Origin: Albitalea sp966211955
Lineage (GTDB): Bacteria; Pseudomonadota; Gammaproteobacteria; Burkholderiales; Burkholderiaceae_C
DNA: 64,000 nt
Direction of reading: 5' to 3'
Assembly: GCA_966211955.1 (NCBI GenBank)
Contig: CBIHOF010000010.1
Coordinates: forward strand, 114,264 to 178,263
The notes under the pieces are model-generated. The model had not been told where the DNA came from, did no database searches, and saw only the letters and a list, made by a program, of their open reading frames with translations. The translations under genes were made by a program, and so were the position numbers. Positions 44,792 to 51,811 of the stretch are shown here, piece after piece (within the stretch, counting starts at the first letter, position 1; each line of letters opens with the position of its first letter).

Positions 44792-45781
44792 CTATGCCGC
44801 GATCGCGAGCTGTCCAAGGGACGCCGTATGACGACTGCGGATCTGCAACGTCATGTGGTCGATGAAGACTCGGATGCGCGATGGAAGCTGCCGTCGACTC
44901 GAGTAGCAGACGTGGTGGCCACGATCGTCCGGCTCGTATTGCTCCAGGCAGCTCACGAGCTGTCCGCTTCGCAGGTGGTCGTTGACCTGGTAGTCGGCCA
45001 ACTGCGCCAGCCCCTGGCCATCCAACACGGCCTGCAGCACCACGTCGTCGTCGTTGAACGTGTTGCGCGCCGGCGGAAGCATCCGTTCCACCCGGCCGTC
45101 GACCTTGAATTCCCAATCGCTGATCCGCCCCGAGGGCAAGCGGAGATGGACGCATCGATGATGTGCAAGCTCGTCGAGCGTGCGGGGGAGACTGCGGGTG
45201 CTCGCATAGGCTGCCGAGGCGCAGACCAGCGTGCGCATCGGCATCAATTGCTTTGCAACGAGCTGGCTGTCCTCCATTCGACCATTGCAGAAGGCCACGT
45301 CGATGCGGTCGGCCACGAAGTCGCGTCGTGCATCGTCCAACAGCAGTTCGATCGAAATGTCCGGATGAAGCGCATTGAAACCTTGGAGCAGCGGCGCCAC
45401 GACCCTGCGGCCGAACGCGACGGTCGAACTCACGCGCAAGTGGCCTTGCGGCGGTCCCTGGCGAAGGTCCCGCATGTCGTCCAACGCTTGCGCGATGTGG
45501 GCGACGCCTGGCTGGCAACCGGCGAGAAAGAGCTGGCCTTCGCTGGTCAGGGACGTGTTGCGAGTCGTTCTGTGGAACAGTCGAATTCCGAGCTGGGTCT
45601 CGAGTCGTTGCACATTGCGGCTGACCGCCGACCGGCCAATACCCAGGCGGTCGCCTGCGCGGGCGAAGCTTCCCTCTGTCGCCACCGCGATGAAGGCAAG
45701 AACACCTGAATAGCTTGTGGCAAAGCTTGATGCCAGACCATCGTTGCCGTCGCCCTGAGGCAAGAGTGCGAAGGTGGTCAT
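44792..45781 (-). CDS. LysR family transcriptional regulator
   Basis: Regulator of 329 residues. The winged helix (about 22-80: LAFIAVATEGSFARAGDRLG, SAVSRNVQRLETQLGIRLFH) precedes a two-lobed ligand domain, VSSTVAFGRRVVAPLLQGF and DVAFCNGRMEDSQLVAKQL, of the CrgA/AaeR subgroup, which often responds to aromatic or quinone-like compounds. The ATG at 45779-45781 overlaps the stop of the small upstream gene as ATGA. The gene lies in the middle of the stress island and is the best local candidate to bind the shared CTAG promoters, though this is inference. Confidence 0.9.
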   Translation of the reverse strand: MTTFALLPQGDGNDGLASSFATSYSGVLAFIAVATEGSFARAGDRLGIGRSAVSRNVQRLETQLGIRLFHRTTRNTSLTSEGQLFLAGCQPGVAHIAQALDDMRDLRQGPPQGHLRVSSTVAFGRRVVAPLLQGFNALHPDISIELLLDDARRDFVADRIDVAFCNGRMEDSQLVAKQLMPMRTLVCASAAYASTRSLPRTLDELAHHRCVHLRLPSGRISDWEFKVDGRVERMLPPARNTFNDDDVVLQAVLDGQGLAQLADYQVNDHLRSGQLVSCLEQYEPDDRGHHVCYSSRRQLPSRIRVFIDHMTLQIRSRHTASLGQLAIAA

Positions 45782-46032
45782 GCCAGGCGCCTTACCAGGG
45801 GCCACTGCAGCTCATAGCCGACGGCGGCTCGTGCATACAGGTAGTTGGCCCGCGAGCGATCGCTCAACTCATCCATGTTGACATGCCCCAGTGCATCGCA
45901 CGGGAAAGCGAACCCGCAGCCGACGTCTGCCAGCGGGCAGTAGCGAAGTTCATATTGCTCTGTTGTGCCTGCCACCACCGCTGGGGGGCGGGCGATGGCA
46001 GGCACGTCGCGAATACTGTTGGTGTGTTGCAT
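45778..46032 (-). CDS. Small hypothetical protein (84 residues)
   Basis: Cytoplasmic protein of 84 residues, not recognised. It has YELRYCPLADVGCGFAFPCD with three cysteines and MDELSDRSRANYLYARAAVG near the end. The ATG at 46030-46032 has an AGGAG site. It overlaps the LysR start by ATGA, so the two are coupled; the cysteines would suit a metal- or redox-sensing helper of the regulator, but that is speculative. Confidence 0.6.
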   Translation of the reverse strand: MQHTNSIRDVPAIARPPAVVAGTTEQYELRYCPLADVGCGFAFPCDALGHVNMDELSDRSRANYLYARAAVGYELQWPLVRRLA

Positions 46033-46086
46033 TCGGATCTCCTGTTTGGACAGATCCAGTTTCTGTCTCGATGGAGCCCCGGGCAA

Positions 46087-46104
46087 GTTATGTGGTGCTA
46101 AGGC
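46087..46104 (-). promoter_or_regulatory. GCCTTAGCA-N3-CATAAC motif upstream of the small protein-LysR operon
   Basis: Minus-strand copy of the motif at 39144-39161: GCCTTAGCA (46104-46096), three bases, CATAAC (46092-46087). It lies 55 bases upstream of the 84-residue protein start and is flanked by another ATAACACGCC word. Confidence 0.45.
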
Positions 46105-46122
46105 GTGTTATGCATCAGCTCG

Positions 46123-46488
46123 CTACTTCAGCGTGATGAGATAGGCCACGATGTCGGCTCGCACCTTGGCATCGGCTACGCCAGCGAACGGCATCGCGTT
46201 GCCAGGAATGGCCTGCTGAGGATGTGCGATGAAGTCGTTCAGTGAAGCGGCGTCCCAGGTCTTGGCAACAGCCTTCATGGCCTGGCTGTAGCGAAAGCCC
46301 GAGACACTGCCGGCCCCGCGACCGAGCACGCCTTGCAGGCTGGGCCCGACGCCGTTGTTGCCCTCGACCGAGTGGCAGGCGGAACACTGCGCGAACGACG
46401 TCTTGCCGGCGGCGGCATCCTGTGCCGACGCCGTGGCGCCGGCGAAAAGCAGCGCTGCGCATGAAAGGACCTTGATCGAGTGATGCAT
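46123..46488 (-). CDS. Class I cytochrome c (c4/c555-like)
   Basis: Periplasmic cytochrome of 121 residues: signal peptide 1-22 (ending ASAQ), haem site CSACH at about 35-39 in SFAQCSACHSVEGNNGVGP, and the Met ligand in AIPGNAMPFAGVADAKVRAD. It carries electrons between a dehydrogenase and a terminal oxidase. In this island it could accept electrons from the exported FMN oxidase. The ATG at 46486-46488 matches the signal peptide. It lies between the 84-residue protein gene and a strong hairpin downstream of ohr. Confidence 0.88.
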   Translation of the reverse strand: MHHSIKVLSCAALLFAGATASAQDAAAGKTSFAQCSACHSVEGNNGVGPSLQGVLGRGAGSVSGFRYSQAMKAVAKTWDAASLNDFIAHPQQAIPGNAMPFAGVADAKVRADIVAYLITLK

Positions 46489-46602
46489 GGGTGACCCTGT
46501 GCTGAAGAGAGGTGATTGAATGGCGCGAGAACGTGTCAGAACATGACGACGCCCGCGCTGCGAGTTGGCGACGACGTCGCCGTACACGGCGATCGGCCGT
46601 GG

Positions 46603-46641
46603 CATGGCTCGTGTCGAGGCATCGCCTCGACACGAGCCATG
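46603..46641. terminator. Perfect 18-bp stem hairpin between ohr and the cytochrome gene
   Basis: Left arm 46603-46620 (CATGGCTCGTGTCGAGGC), loop ATC, right arm 46624-46641, all 18 pairs complementary. It starts 42 bases after the ohr stop codon. There is no T run on either side, so it is not a classic intrinsic terminator. It may stabilise the ohr 3' end, pause transcription, or mark a regulatory RNA. Two smaller hairpins, GGCGACGACGTCGCC and CGCCGTACACGGCG, lie just beside it. Confidence 0.5.
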
Positions 46642-46682
46642 AAATGTGTCGGAAGAATGAATCCCGGCGCCCAGCCGGATGC

Positions 46683-47180
46683 TCAGGAGGTCTCGACGCG
46701 AACGGAGCTCTCGATTCCCTGTCGAACCAACTTGGTGTACGGGCAGATTCGTTCCGTTTCGCGAACCAACTTCTCGGCGAGTGCACGCTCGATGCCCGGC
46801 AGCCGGACCACCAGGTGTGCCGTCAGACTGTGCCGCCCGTCGACCGGATCGTTTCCGAAGGTCACCGTGACCTCGACGGACGAGTCGCGCAGGACGATGT
46901 GGTGACGCGCGGCAAGGAGATTGACGGCGCCGTGAAAGCACGCGCCATAGCCCGCGGCAAAGAGCTGCTCGGGATTCGTCCCCCCGCCGGGCCCACCCAT
47001 GGCGGTCGGCAATCGCAGGACGATGTCCAGCGCTCCGTCGTCCGACTTGACGACACCGGAGGCGCGTCCGTGCTCGGCCTCGCCTCCGGTGACCTTCACG
47101 GTCGTGACATACAGCGGCTTGAATTCCGACCCTCTATACGCGTCCAACAGAGATGTGGACGGTGGACTCAACTTTGGCAT
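46683..47180 (-). CDS. ohr: Organic hydroperoxide resistance protein (OsmC/Ohr family)
   Basis: Thiol peroxidase of 165 residues that reduces organic hydroperoxides. The two catalytic cysteines are in place: Cys81 in AAGYGACFHGA and Cys146 in RICPYTKLVR, the Ohr arrangement. The protein is slightly longer than the usual 140 residues because of an N-terminal stretch. Start ATG 47178-47180. Separated by 230 bases from the NmrA-like gene upstream. Its presence supports reading this island as a peroxide/electrophile response. No OhrR-type MarR regulator is adjacent. Confidence 0.92.
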   Translation of the reverse strand: MPKLSPPSTSLLDAYRGSEFKPLYVTTVKVTGGEAEHGRASGVVKSDDGALDIVLRLPTAMGGPGGGTNPEQLFAAGYGACFHGAVNLLAARHHIVLRDSSVEVTVTFGNDPVDGRHSLTAHLVVRLPGIERALAEKLVRETERICPYTKLVRQGIESSVRVETS

Positions 47181-47411
47181 GGCTTGCCTCTCGATACTTC
47201 TTGCTGCGCTGCCGGCGCCCTTGGCATCTGCAGAGGATGCCACCCGCCCGTCGCCTCGTCGCGTAGCTGGTCGGCATGTCGCGGGGACGCCGCGCCGACG
47301 TGGGTTGTCCCGTGCACGAACGGATGGAAAGTGCACGCCCCTTTACAGCTGCCTCGACGAACTGACATCCGTCATCTTCGTTGCGACGGGCGGGGAGCAA
47401 CCATTGCCGCC

Positions 47412-48167
47412 TCACTGCGGCTTGTTCTGCTGAGCGAGCCAGGACTCCAATCGCATGGCGCCGATGCGGGCGCCCTGCGCCGGCACCAGTGACTCGTCAT
47501 TGAGCGCCACGCCGAAGTAGAGTGCCTTGGGATCCGCGACGACCGCTCGTGGATCGCCGACGTGCTGCAGGTAGCGCTGGACGAGCGTCGTCATGGGGAG
47601 TCGCTCCGGGCCTGCGATCTCCACCGTGCCATAAAGGGGCTTGGACAGTGCGACGTCCGCGAGGGCTGCCGCGACGTCGCCAGAGGCAATGGGCTGCATC
47701 AGCGCGGGTGACAGGTGGATCGCCTCGCCCTTTTCTGCCGACTTGGCAATGCTGCCCATGAATTCGAAGAACTGGGTCGAGTGGACGATGGTGTATGGAA
47801 TGGGCGAAGACTTGATCAAGTTCTCCTGGACCAGCTTGGCGCGAAAGTAGCCGCTGGCAAGCAGGCGTTCCGTACCGACCACGGACAATGCGACGTGGTG
47901 CTTCACACCGGCAACTTCCTCGGCCGCCAGAAGATTCTTTCCCGAGGTCTGGAAGAACTCGAGCACTGGCTTGTCTTCGAACGACGGGGAGTTCGCAACG
48001 TCGACGACGATCTGCGCGTCCACCAGGGCTTCGGCCAGGCCTTCGCCGGTGATGGTATTCACGCCAGTGTTGGGTGACGCAGCAAGCACCGTGTGGCCGC
48101 GGCTCCTGAGGGCGACTGCCAGCTTCGAACCGATCAGGCCTGTGCCACCAATGATGACGATCTTCAT
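47412..48167 (-). CDS. NAD(P)-binding NmrA/SDR-type protein
   Basis: Rossmann-fold protein of 251 residues of the atypical short-chain dehydrogenase/NmrA group. The dinucleotide motif IVIIGGTGLIGSKLAVAL is at the N-terminus; HHVALSVVGTERLLASGYFR and PYTIVHSTQFFEFM follow. The catalytic Tyr-Lys pair is not obvious, so it may be a redox sensor or a quinone-oxidoreductase-like reductase. An AAGGA site precedes the ATG. It starts 37 bases after the cupin stop on the same strand and is probably transcribed from the cupin promoter. Confidence 0.85.
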   Translation of the reverse strand: MKIVIIGGTGLIGSKLAVALRSRGHTVLAASPNTGVNTITGEGLAEALVDAQIVVDVANSPSFEDKPVLEFFQTSGKNLLAAEEVAGVKHHVALSVVGTERLLASGYFRAKLVQENLIKSSPIPYTIVHSTQFFEFMGSIAKSAEKGEAIHLSPALMQPIASGDVAAALADVALSKPLYGTVEIAGPERLPMTTLVQRYLQHVGDPRAVVADPKALYFGVALNDESLVPAQGARIGAMRLESWLAQQNKPQ

Positions 48168-48204
48168 GTGGATTCCTTGATGATGATGATTGGGGAGAGA
48201 CGGG

Positions 48205-48672
48205 TCAGGGCACCAACGTCAAGATGGGGGCGTCTTTGGCCTTGACGAGGAACACCACGAGCTTGGCCGGCTTGGTCTTGCTTGCATTGCGGCCGACGAC
48301 GTGCACGTCGGTGGGACCTTCGTAGAAGCCCTGGCCGGCGTGCAGCGTGACGGGCTGTCCGCCGCGCACCTGCATCACGACGGAACCCTCTTCCACGTAG
48401 ACGAACCCATGCGCGTCATGACGATGGGCTTGGTCGGCGCTGCCCGGCGGATAGGTCACCCTCAGCAGGAGTCCCTCCTTTCCGGGCAGATCCCCTAGCT
48501 CTTTGGAGATCACCTGCTGCACGTCTGCCTGAGGTGCAGCGGGGTGCGCGGACGCGCCTGCGAGCGCGCCGAGCGAGAGCGCGACGACCATGACGAGCGA
48601 CTCAATGGGTCCTCTGGTGGACTTCGCGATGAGTGCTGGCGACTGCTGCGTGTCGATGATGCATTGAGGCAT
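48205..48672 (-). CDS. Exported cupin-domain protein
   Basis: Protein of 155 residues with an N-terminal hydrophobic leader (about 27-43, LVMVVALSLGALAGASA) and one cupin barrel: LLRVTYPPGSADQAHRHDAH with metal-binding His residues, then GFVYVEEGSVVMQVRGGQP and GFYEGPTDVHVVGRN. Probably periplasmic; substrate unknown. The ATG at 48670-48672 has AGGAAG upstream. Copy 3 of the CTAG promoter lies 59 bases before it; the NmrA-like gene follows. Confidence 0.82.
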   Translation of the reverse strand: MPQCIIDTQQSPALIAKSTRGPIESLVMVVALSLGALAGASAHPAAPQADVQQVISKELGDLPGKEGLLLRVTYPPGSADQAHRHDAHGFVYVEEGSVVMQVRGGQPVTLHAGQGFYEGPTDVHVVGRNASKTKPAKLVVFLVKAKDAPILTLVP

Positions 48673-48730
48673 GAGGGCTTCCTGGACAGGTGATGGACGA
48701 CGCACGTTCGATGCGAGACGTGTCGGTTGA

Positions 48731-48760
48731 ATCCTAGGAGCCGTTGTCCCAATGCACTAG
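48731..48760 (-). promoter_or_regulatory. CTAG-N18-CCTAGGAT promoter, copy 3 (cupin-NmrA operon)
   Basis: On the minus strand CTAG at 48760-48757, 18 bases, CCTAGGAT at 48738-48731; a perfect match to copies 1 and 2. The cupin start is 59 bases downstream. Confidence 0.65.
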
Positions 48761-48870
48761 CCACGCAGCACGGACCAGTCTGTTGACCTCATGGAACCAA
48801 TCGTGACTTGAGCGTCGGTGTCGCGCGACCTTGGTGAGCCGTGTGCAACACCGTGGTTCGCCGTGCAGGT

Positions 48871-48900
48871 CTAGCCCTGGGGGTACCGGCTACCTAGGAT
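48871..48900 (+). promoter_or_regulatory. CTAG-N18-CCTAGGAT promoter, copy 2 (hydroxylase-like gene)
   Basis: CTAG at 48871-48874, 18 bases, CCTAGGAT at 48893-48900; a perfect match. The GTG start of the hydroxylase-like gene is 88 bases downstream. Confidence 0.65.
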
Positions 48901-48987
48901 TCGACGAACCGCGCGCTACCCCTGGCAAGGTCAACGCGGCGCAGGGTGGAGCGAACACCACCGTCATCCAAACCAAAGGAGGTCCTC

Positions 48988-49755
48988 GTGACAAAGGCAG
49001 TGATGGCACTTTTCTCGATCGAGCATGGCAAGGCAGCTTATTGGGCGGACTTCGCCATATACGGTGCAGCGGTCGCACTCTTGATGACCCTGCTGTCGTT
49101 GTTCGCGCCGCACGTGCATTGGATGCATCTTGCTGTGCTCGCAATGCTTGGCGCTGGCGCGTGGACGCTGATCGAATATGTGGTGCACCGCTTTGTATTG
49201 CACGGTCTCGAGCCGTTTCAACGCTGGCATGCCGAACATCATGAGCGGCCGACGGCCCTGATCGGGACCCCCACATTGATCAGCGCATCGTTGATTGCCT
49301 CACTCGTCTTTCTTCCCATGCTGTTGACTGCGGGGCTTTGGTCGGCCTCGGCACTGACGCTGGGTGTGACGGCCGGCTACCTGGCCTATGCCTTGGTGCA
49401 CCACGGCACTCATCACTGGCGCTCCCGCGGACCATGGATGACCCGTCGCAAGCGCTGGCACGCACGCCACCACCACTTGGCGGCTTGCTATGGCGTCTCA
49501 TCCTCCTTCTGGGACAAGGTGTTCGGCAGCACGGGTGCTCGCAGCTCACGCGAGTTGATCGACGCGCGCCGCAAGACTGCCATCGAGAGCGATCTCGCGG
49601 GCCCGCGAATCCAGCCGTCGGTCGTTCAACGCGCTGAGGGTGCATTGGTGACTTGCGATCAACGCTGTGGTCCTGGTGCGAGATCTAGTGCCCGCGATGG
49701 GTGGCACCTACGATTTGATCGTCCATTCACCACCACCACCAAGGAATCGCCATGA
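48988..49755 (+). CDS. Fatty acid hydroxylase/sterol desaturase superfamily protein
   Basis: Membrane di-iron hydroxylase-like protein of 255 residues. Helices lie at about 22-42, 48-65 and 95-130. The histidine clusters are EYVVHRFVLHGLEPFQRWHA, then EHHERP, LVHHGTHHW and KRWHARHHHLAACYG, enough to bind two irons. It probably hydroxylates a lipid. The GTG at 48988 has a strong GGAGG site. Odd: the usual family end is near SSFWDKVFGST (about 195), while here about 55 extra residues of poor composition follow, running through the promoter of the next gene. A 3' frameshift is possible. The stop overlaps the next start as ATGA. Confidence 0.82.
   Translation: MTKAVMALFSIEHGKAAYWADFAIYGAAVALLMTLLSLFAPHVHWMHLAVLAMLGAGAWTLIEYVVHRFVLHGLEPFQRWHAEHHERPTALIGTPTLISASLIASLVFLPMLLTAGLWSASALTLGVTAGYLAYALVHHGTHHWRSRGPWMTRRKRWHARHHHLAACYGVSSSFWDKVFGSTGARSSRELIDARRKTAIESDLAGPRIQPSVVQRAEGALVTCDQRCGPGARSSARDGWHLRFDRPFTTTTKESP
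49685..49714 (+). promoter_or_regulatory. CTAG-N18-CCTAGGAT promoter, copy 5 (AhpD-like/efflux operon)
   Basis: CTAG at 49685-49688, 18 bases, CCTACGAT at 49707-49714 (one mismatch). It lies inside the 3' end of the hydroxylase-like frame, 38 bases before the AhpD-like start, giving the efflux operon its own promoter. Confidence 0.6.
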
Positions 49756-50231
49756 CTCAGCGCAGCAACTACATGAAGCAGTCCCCCGAGCTGTTCAAGA
49801 AGTTTCTCGAGTTCTCCAACTTGCTGCCCAGCAGCAGTATCGAGCAATCCACCGCTGCCATCGTGTCCATCCGCGCTTCGCAGCTCAATGGGTGCGCGTT
49901 CTGTGTCGACATGCATGTCAAGGAAGCCAGGATTCATGGCGAGCGTGAGCTGCGGCTGCACCACCTCGCTGTTTGGTCCGAGTCGCCGCTGTTCAACCCG
50001 CGCGAACGCGCCGCGCTTGCCTGGGCAGAGATCCTCACGAGGCTGCCGCAGGGCGGTGTGCCGGACGACGTCTACGACCGCGTTCGCACGCAGTTGTCGG
50101 AAAAGGAACTTTCGGACCTGACCTTCCTGGTGATGTCCATCAACGCATGGAATCGGGCCAGCATCGCTTTCAGGTCCGTGCCTGGCGAGTACGACAAGGT
50201 CTACGGCCTCGACAAGGCCAACCTGAGCTAG
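49752..50231 (+). CDS. Carboxymuconolactone decarboxylase family protein (AhpD-like)
   Basis: Protein of 159 residues of the CMD/AhpD family. The redox motif CxxCxxxH is present: Cys48, Cys51 and His55 in LNGCAFCVDMHVKEAR. Members act as alkylhydroperoxidase partners or lactone decarboxylases. The rest (AALAWAEILTRLPQGGVPDD, LTFLVMSINAWNRASIAFRS) is typical. The ATG overlaps the hydroxylase-like stop and has an AAGGA site. It heads the efflux gene run, so its expression probably accompanies detoxification of a reactive compound. Confidence 0.9.
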   Translation: MTQRSNYMKQSPELFKKFLEFSNLLPSSSIEQSTAAIVSIRASQLNGCAFCVDMHVKEARIHGERELRLHHLAVWSESPLFNPRERAALAWAEILTRLPQGGVPDDVYDRVRTQLSEKELSDLTFLVMSINAWNRASIAFRSVPGEYDKVYGLDKANLS

Positions 50232-50311
50232 GCGAAGAAGCTGCCACGCCGCTCGTGTCGATCGATTCGTCGCGCGCAATTGACGCAATTGAAGATGCAC
50301 GGAGTACTCCA

Positions 50312-51811
50312 GTGACCAACACCCACAGCAATTCGAGCAGCGAGGTCGCACCAGCGGGCGTGATGCGACAGCGAAGGCTGGCCGGCTACCCATGCGTGCT
50401 GGCGGTCTCGCTGCTATGCGCGTGCGCGCACATTCCCGACATCGGCACGCCTGCTCAGCCGCGGCCTGTCGACGCGCTCGCATCCGCCCGCAGCTTCGAT
50501 GCGTCGGCCGGTGAGTGGCCGACCAGCCAGTGGTGGCGATCCTTCGGCGATCCGCAACTCGATCAGTTGGTGGCGCAGGCGCTGGCCTCGGCACCAACTC
50601 TCGAACAGGCCGCCGCGGGCTTGCGCGAAGCGGCGGCCAGAGCGGGGATGGCGCAAGCTGCCAGGCTGCCCAACCTGAGTCTGGACGCCGCGGCCGATGA
50701 GCGCAAGCTGACCTACAAGGGAATCTTCCCCCGGAGTGCCGTGCCTCGCGGCTGGAACGATTTCGGCCGCGTTGCGCTCGACTTCTCATGGGAAATCGAC
50801 TTCTGGGGCAAGAACCGAATGGCCCTGGAAAGCGCGATTTCGGAGGTGCGGGCACGCGAGGCGGAAGACGCGGCCGCGCGTGTCCTCGTGACCACCACCG
50901 TGGTGCAGGCCTACGTGCAACTGCAAGACTTGTTCGTCCAGTTGGACCTTGCGCGCGAAGCGTCGGAGACGGTTCAAACGTCCGAGCATCTGGTCCGTCG
51001 ACGCTTCGCGGAAGGCCTGGAGACTGAAGCCGTGCTGGAGCAGGCCCGGGCACGATCGAACCAGGTGACCGCCGAGCAGGCCGAGGTTGAAGAGAGGATG
51101 AGCTTGGCACGCGACGCCTTGGCCGCGGTCGCCGGCCAGGGACCGGACCGCGGTCTTCAGGTCAGCCGGACAAACCTTTCAGTGAGGCGTCCCTTCGGCC
51201 TGCCGACGGCGCTTGCCGCCGACCTCGTTGGCCGCAAGCCCGAAGTCGTCGCAGCACGCTGGTGCGTCGAGGCAGCGGCCAAGCGCATTGGCGTCGCGAA
51301 GACGGCCTTCTATCCCAACGTGAACCTTGTCGCCTTCGCCGGCTTCGATTCGCTTGGCCTGAAGAACCTTGGCGCGTCGGGTTCCGACACAGGGAGTTTC
51401 GGTGTCGCGATCCACCTCCCGATCTTCAATGGCGGTCGACTGGCTGCGAACTACCGCGTCACGAGCGCGCAGTACGACGCCGCCGTCGCAGCCTATGACG
51501 CCACGCTGATCCAGGCCCTGCGCGAGACGGCCGATGCGGCGCACAGCCTCCAGGCATTGGACGCTCGCTTGCGGCCGACCCAGGCGGCGCTGGCCAGCGG
51601 CGAAAAGGCCTATCGACTCGCGCGACGGCGCTACGAGGAGGGTCTGGCGGATTTTCAAAGCGTGCTGACGGCACAGGACGCCGTCCTGCAGATCCGCCGC
51701 GCGCAAGCAGCGCTGCGTGCTCGAGGCGCATTGCTCGACATCGCACTGATCAAGGCCTTGGGCGGCGGCTTCGAGACCGACCCGCAAACACAAGCACAGG
51801 TGGCCCCATGA
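50312..51811 (+). CDS. NodT family RND/MFS efflux outer-membrane lipoprotein
   Basis: TolC-like outer-membrane channel of 499 residues. The lipobox is SLLCAC (about Cys33), then SQWWRSFGDPQLDQLVAQAL, the NodT signature. Two outer-membrane efflux repeats follow (about 70-255 and 280-490: GVAIHLPIFNGGRLAANY, LARRRYEEGLADFQSVLTAQ). The GTG at 50312 has GGAG upstream; a later ATG near 50363 would still keep the lipobox. Its stop overlaps the adaptor start (ATGA), and together with the next two genes it forms a complete tripartite pump. Confidence 0.9.
   Translation: MTNTHSNSSSEVAPAGVMRQRRLAGYPCVLAVSLLCACAHIPDIGTPAQPRPVDALASARSFDASAGEWPTSQWWRSFGDPQLDQLVAQALASAPTLEQAAAGLREAAARAGMAQAARLPNLSLDAAADERKLTYKGIFPRSAVPRGWNDFGRVALDFSWEIDFWGKNRMALESAISEVRAREAEDAAARVLVTTTVVQAYVQLQDLFVQLDLAREASETVQTSEHLVRRRFAEGLETEAVLEQARARSNQVTAEQAEVEERMSLARDALAAVAGQGPDRGLQVSRTNLSVRRPFGLPTALAADLVGRKPEVVAARWCVEAAAKRIGVAKTAFYPNVNLVAFAGFDSLGLKNLGASGSDTGSFGVAIHLPIFNGGRLAANYRVTSAQYDAAVAAYDATLIQALRETADAAHSLQALDARLRPTQAALASGEKAYRLARRRYEEGLADFQSVLTAQDAVLQIRRAQAALRARGALLDIALIKALGGGFETDPQTQAQVAP

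Larger units (their letters stand above)
48673..48987. other. Divergent promoter region without a gene
   Basis: About 315 bases between the cupin gene (minus) and the hydroxylase-like gene (plus). It contains one copy of the CTAG-N18-CCTAGGAT signature on each strand, facing outward and separated by about 110 bases. No open frame in it looks coding. Confidence 0.7.

Noticed and set aside
46603..46641. Classic rho-independent terminator
   Set aside because: The stem is perfect but no T run follows on either strand; listed as a hairpin with uncertain role.
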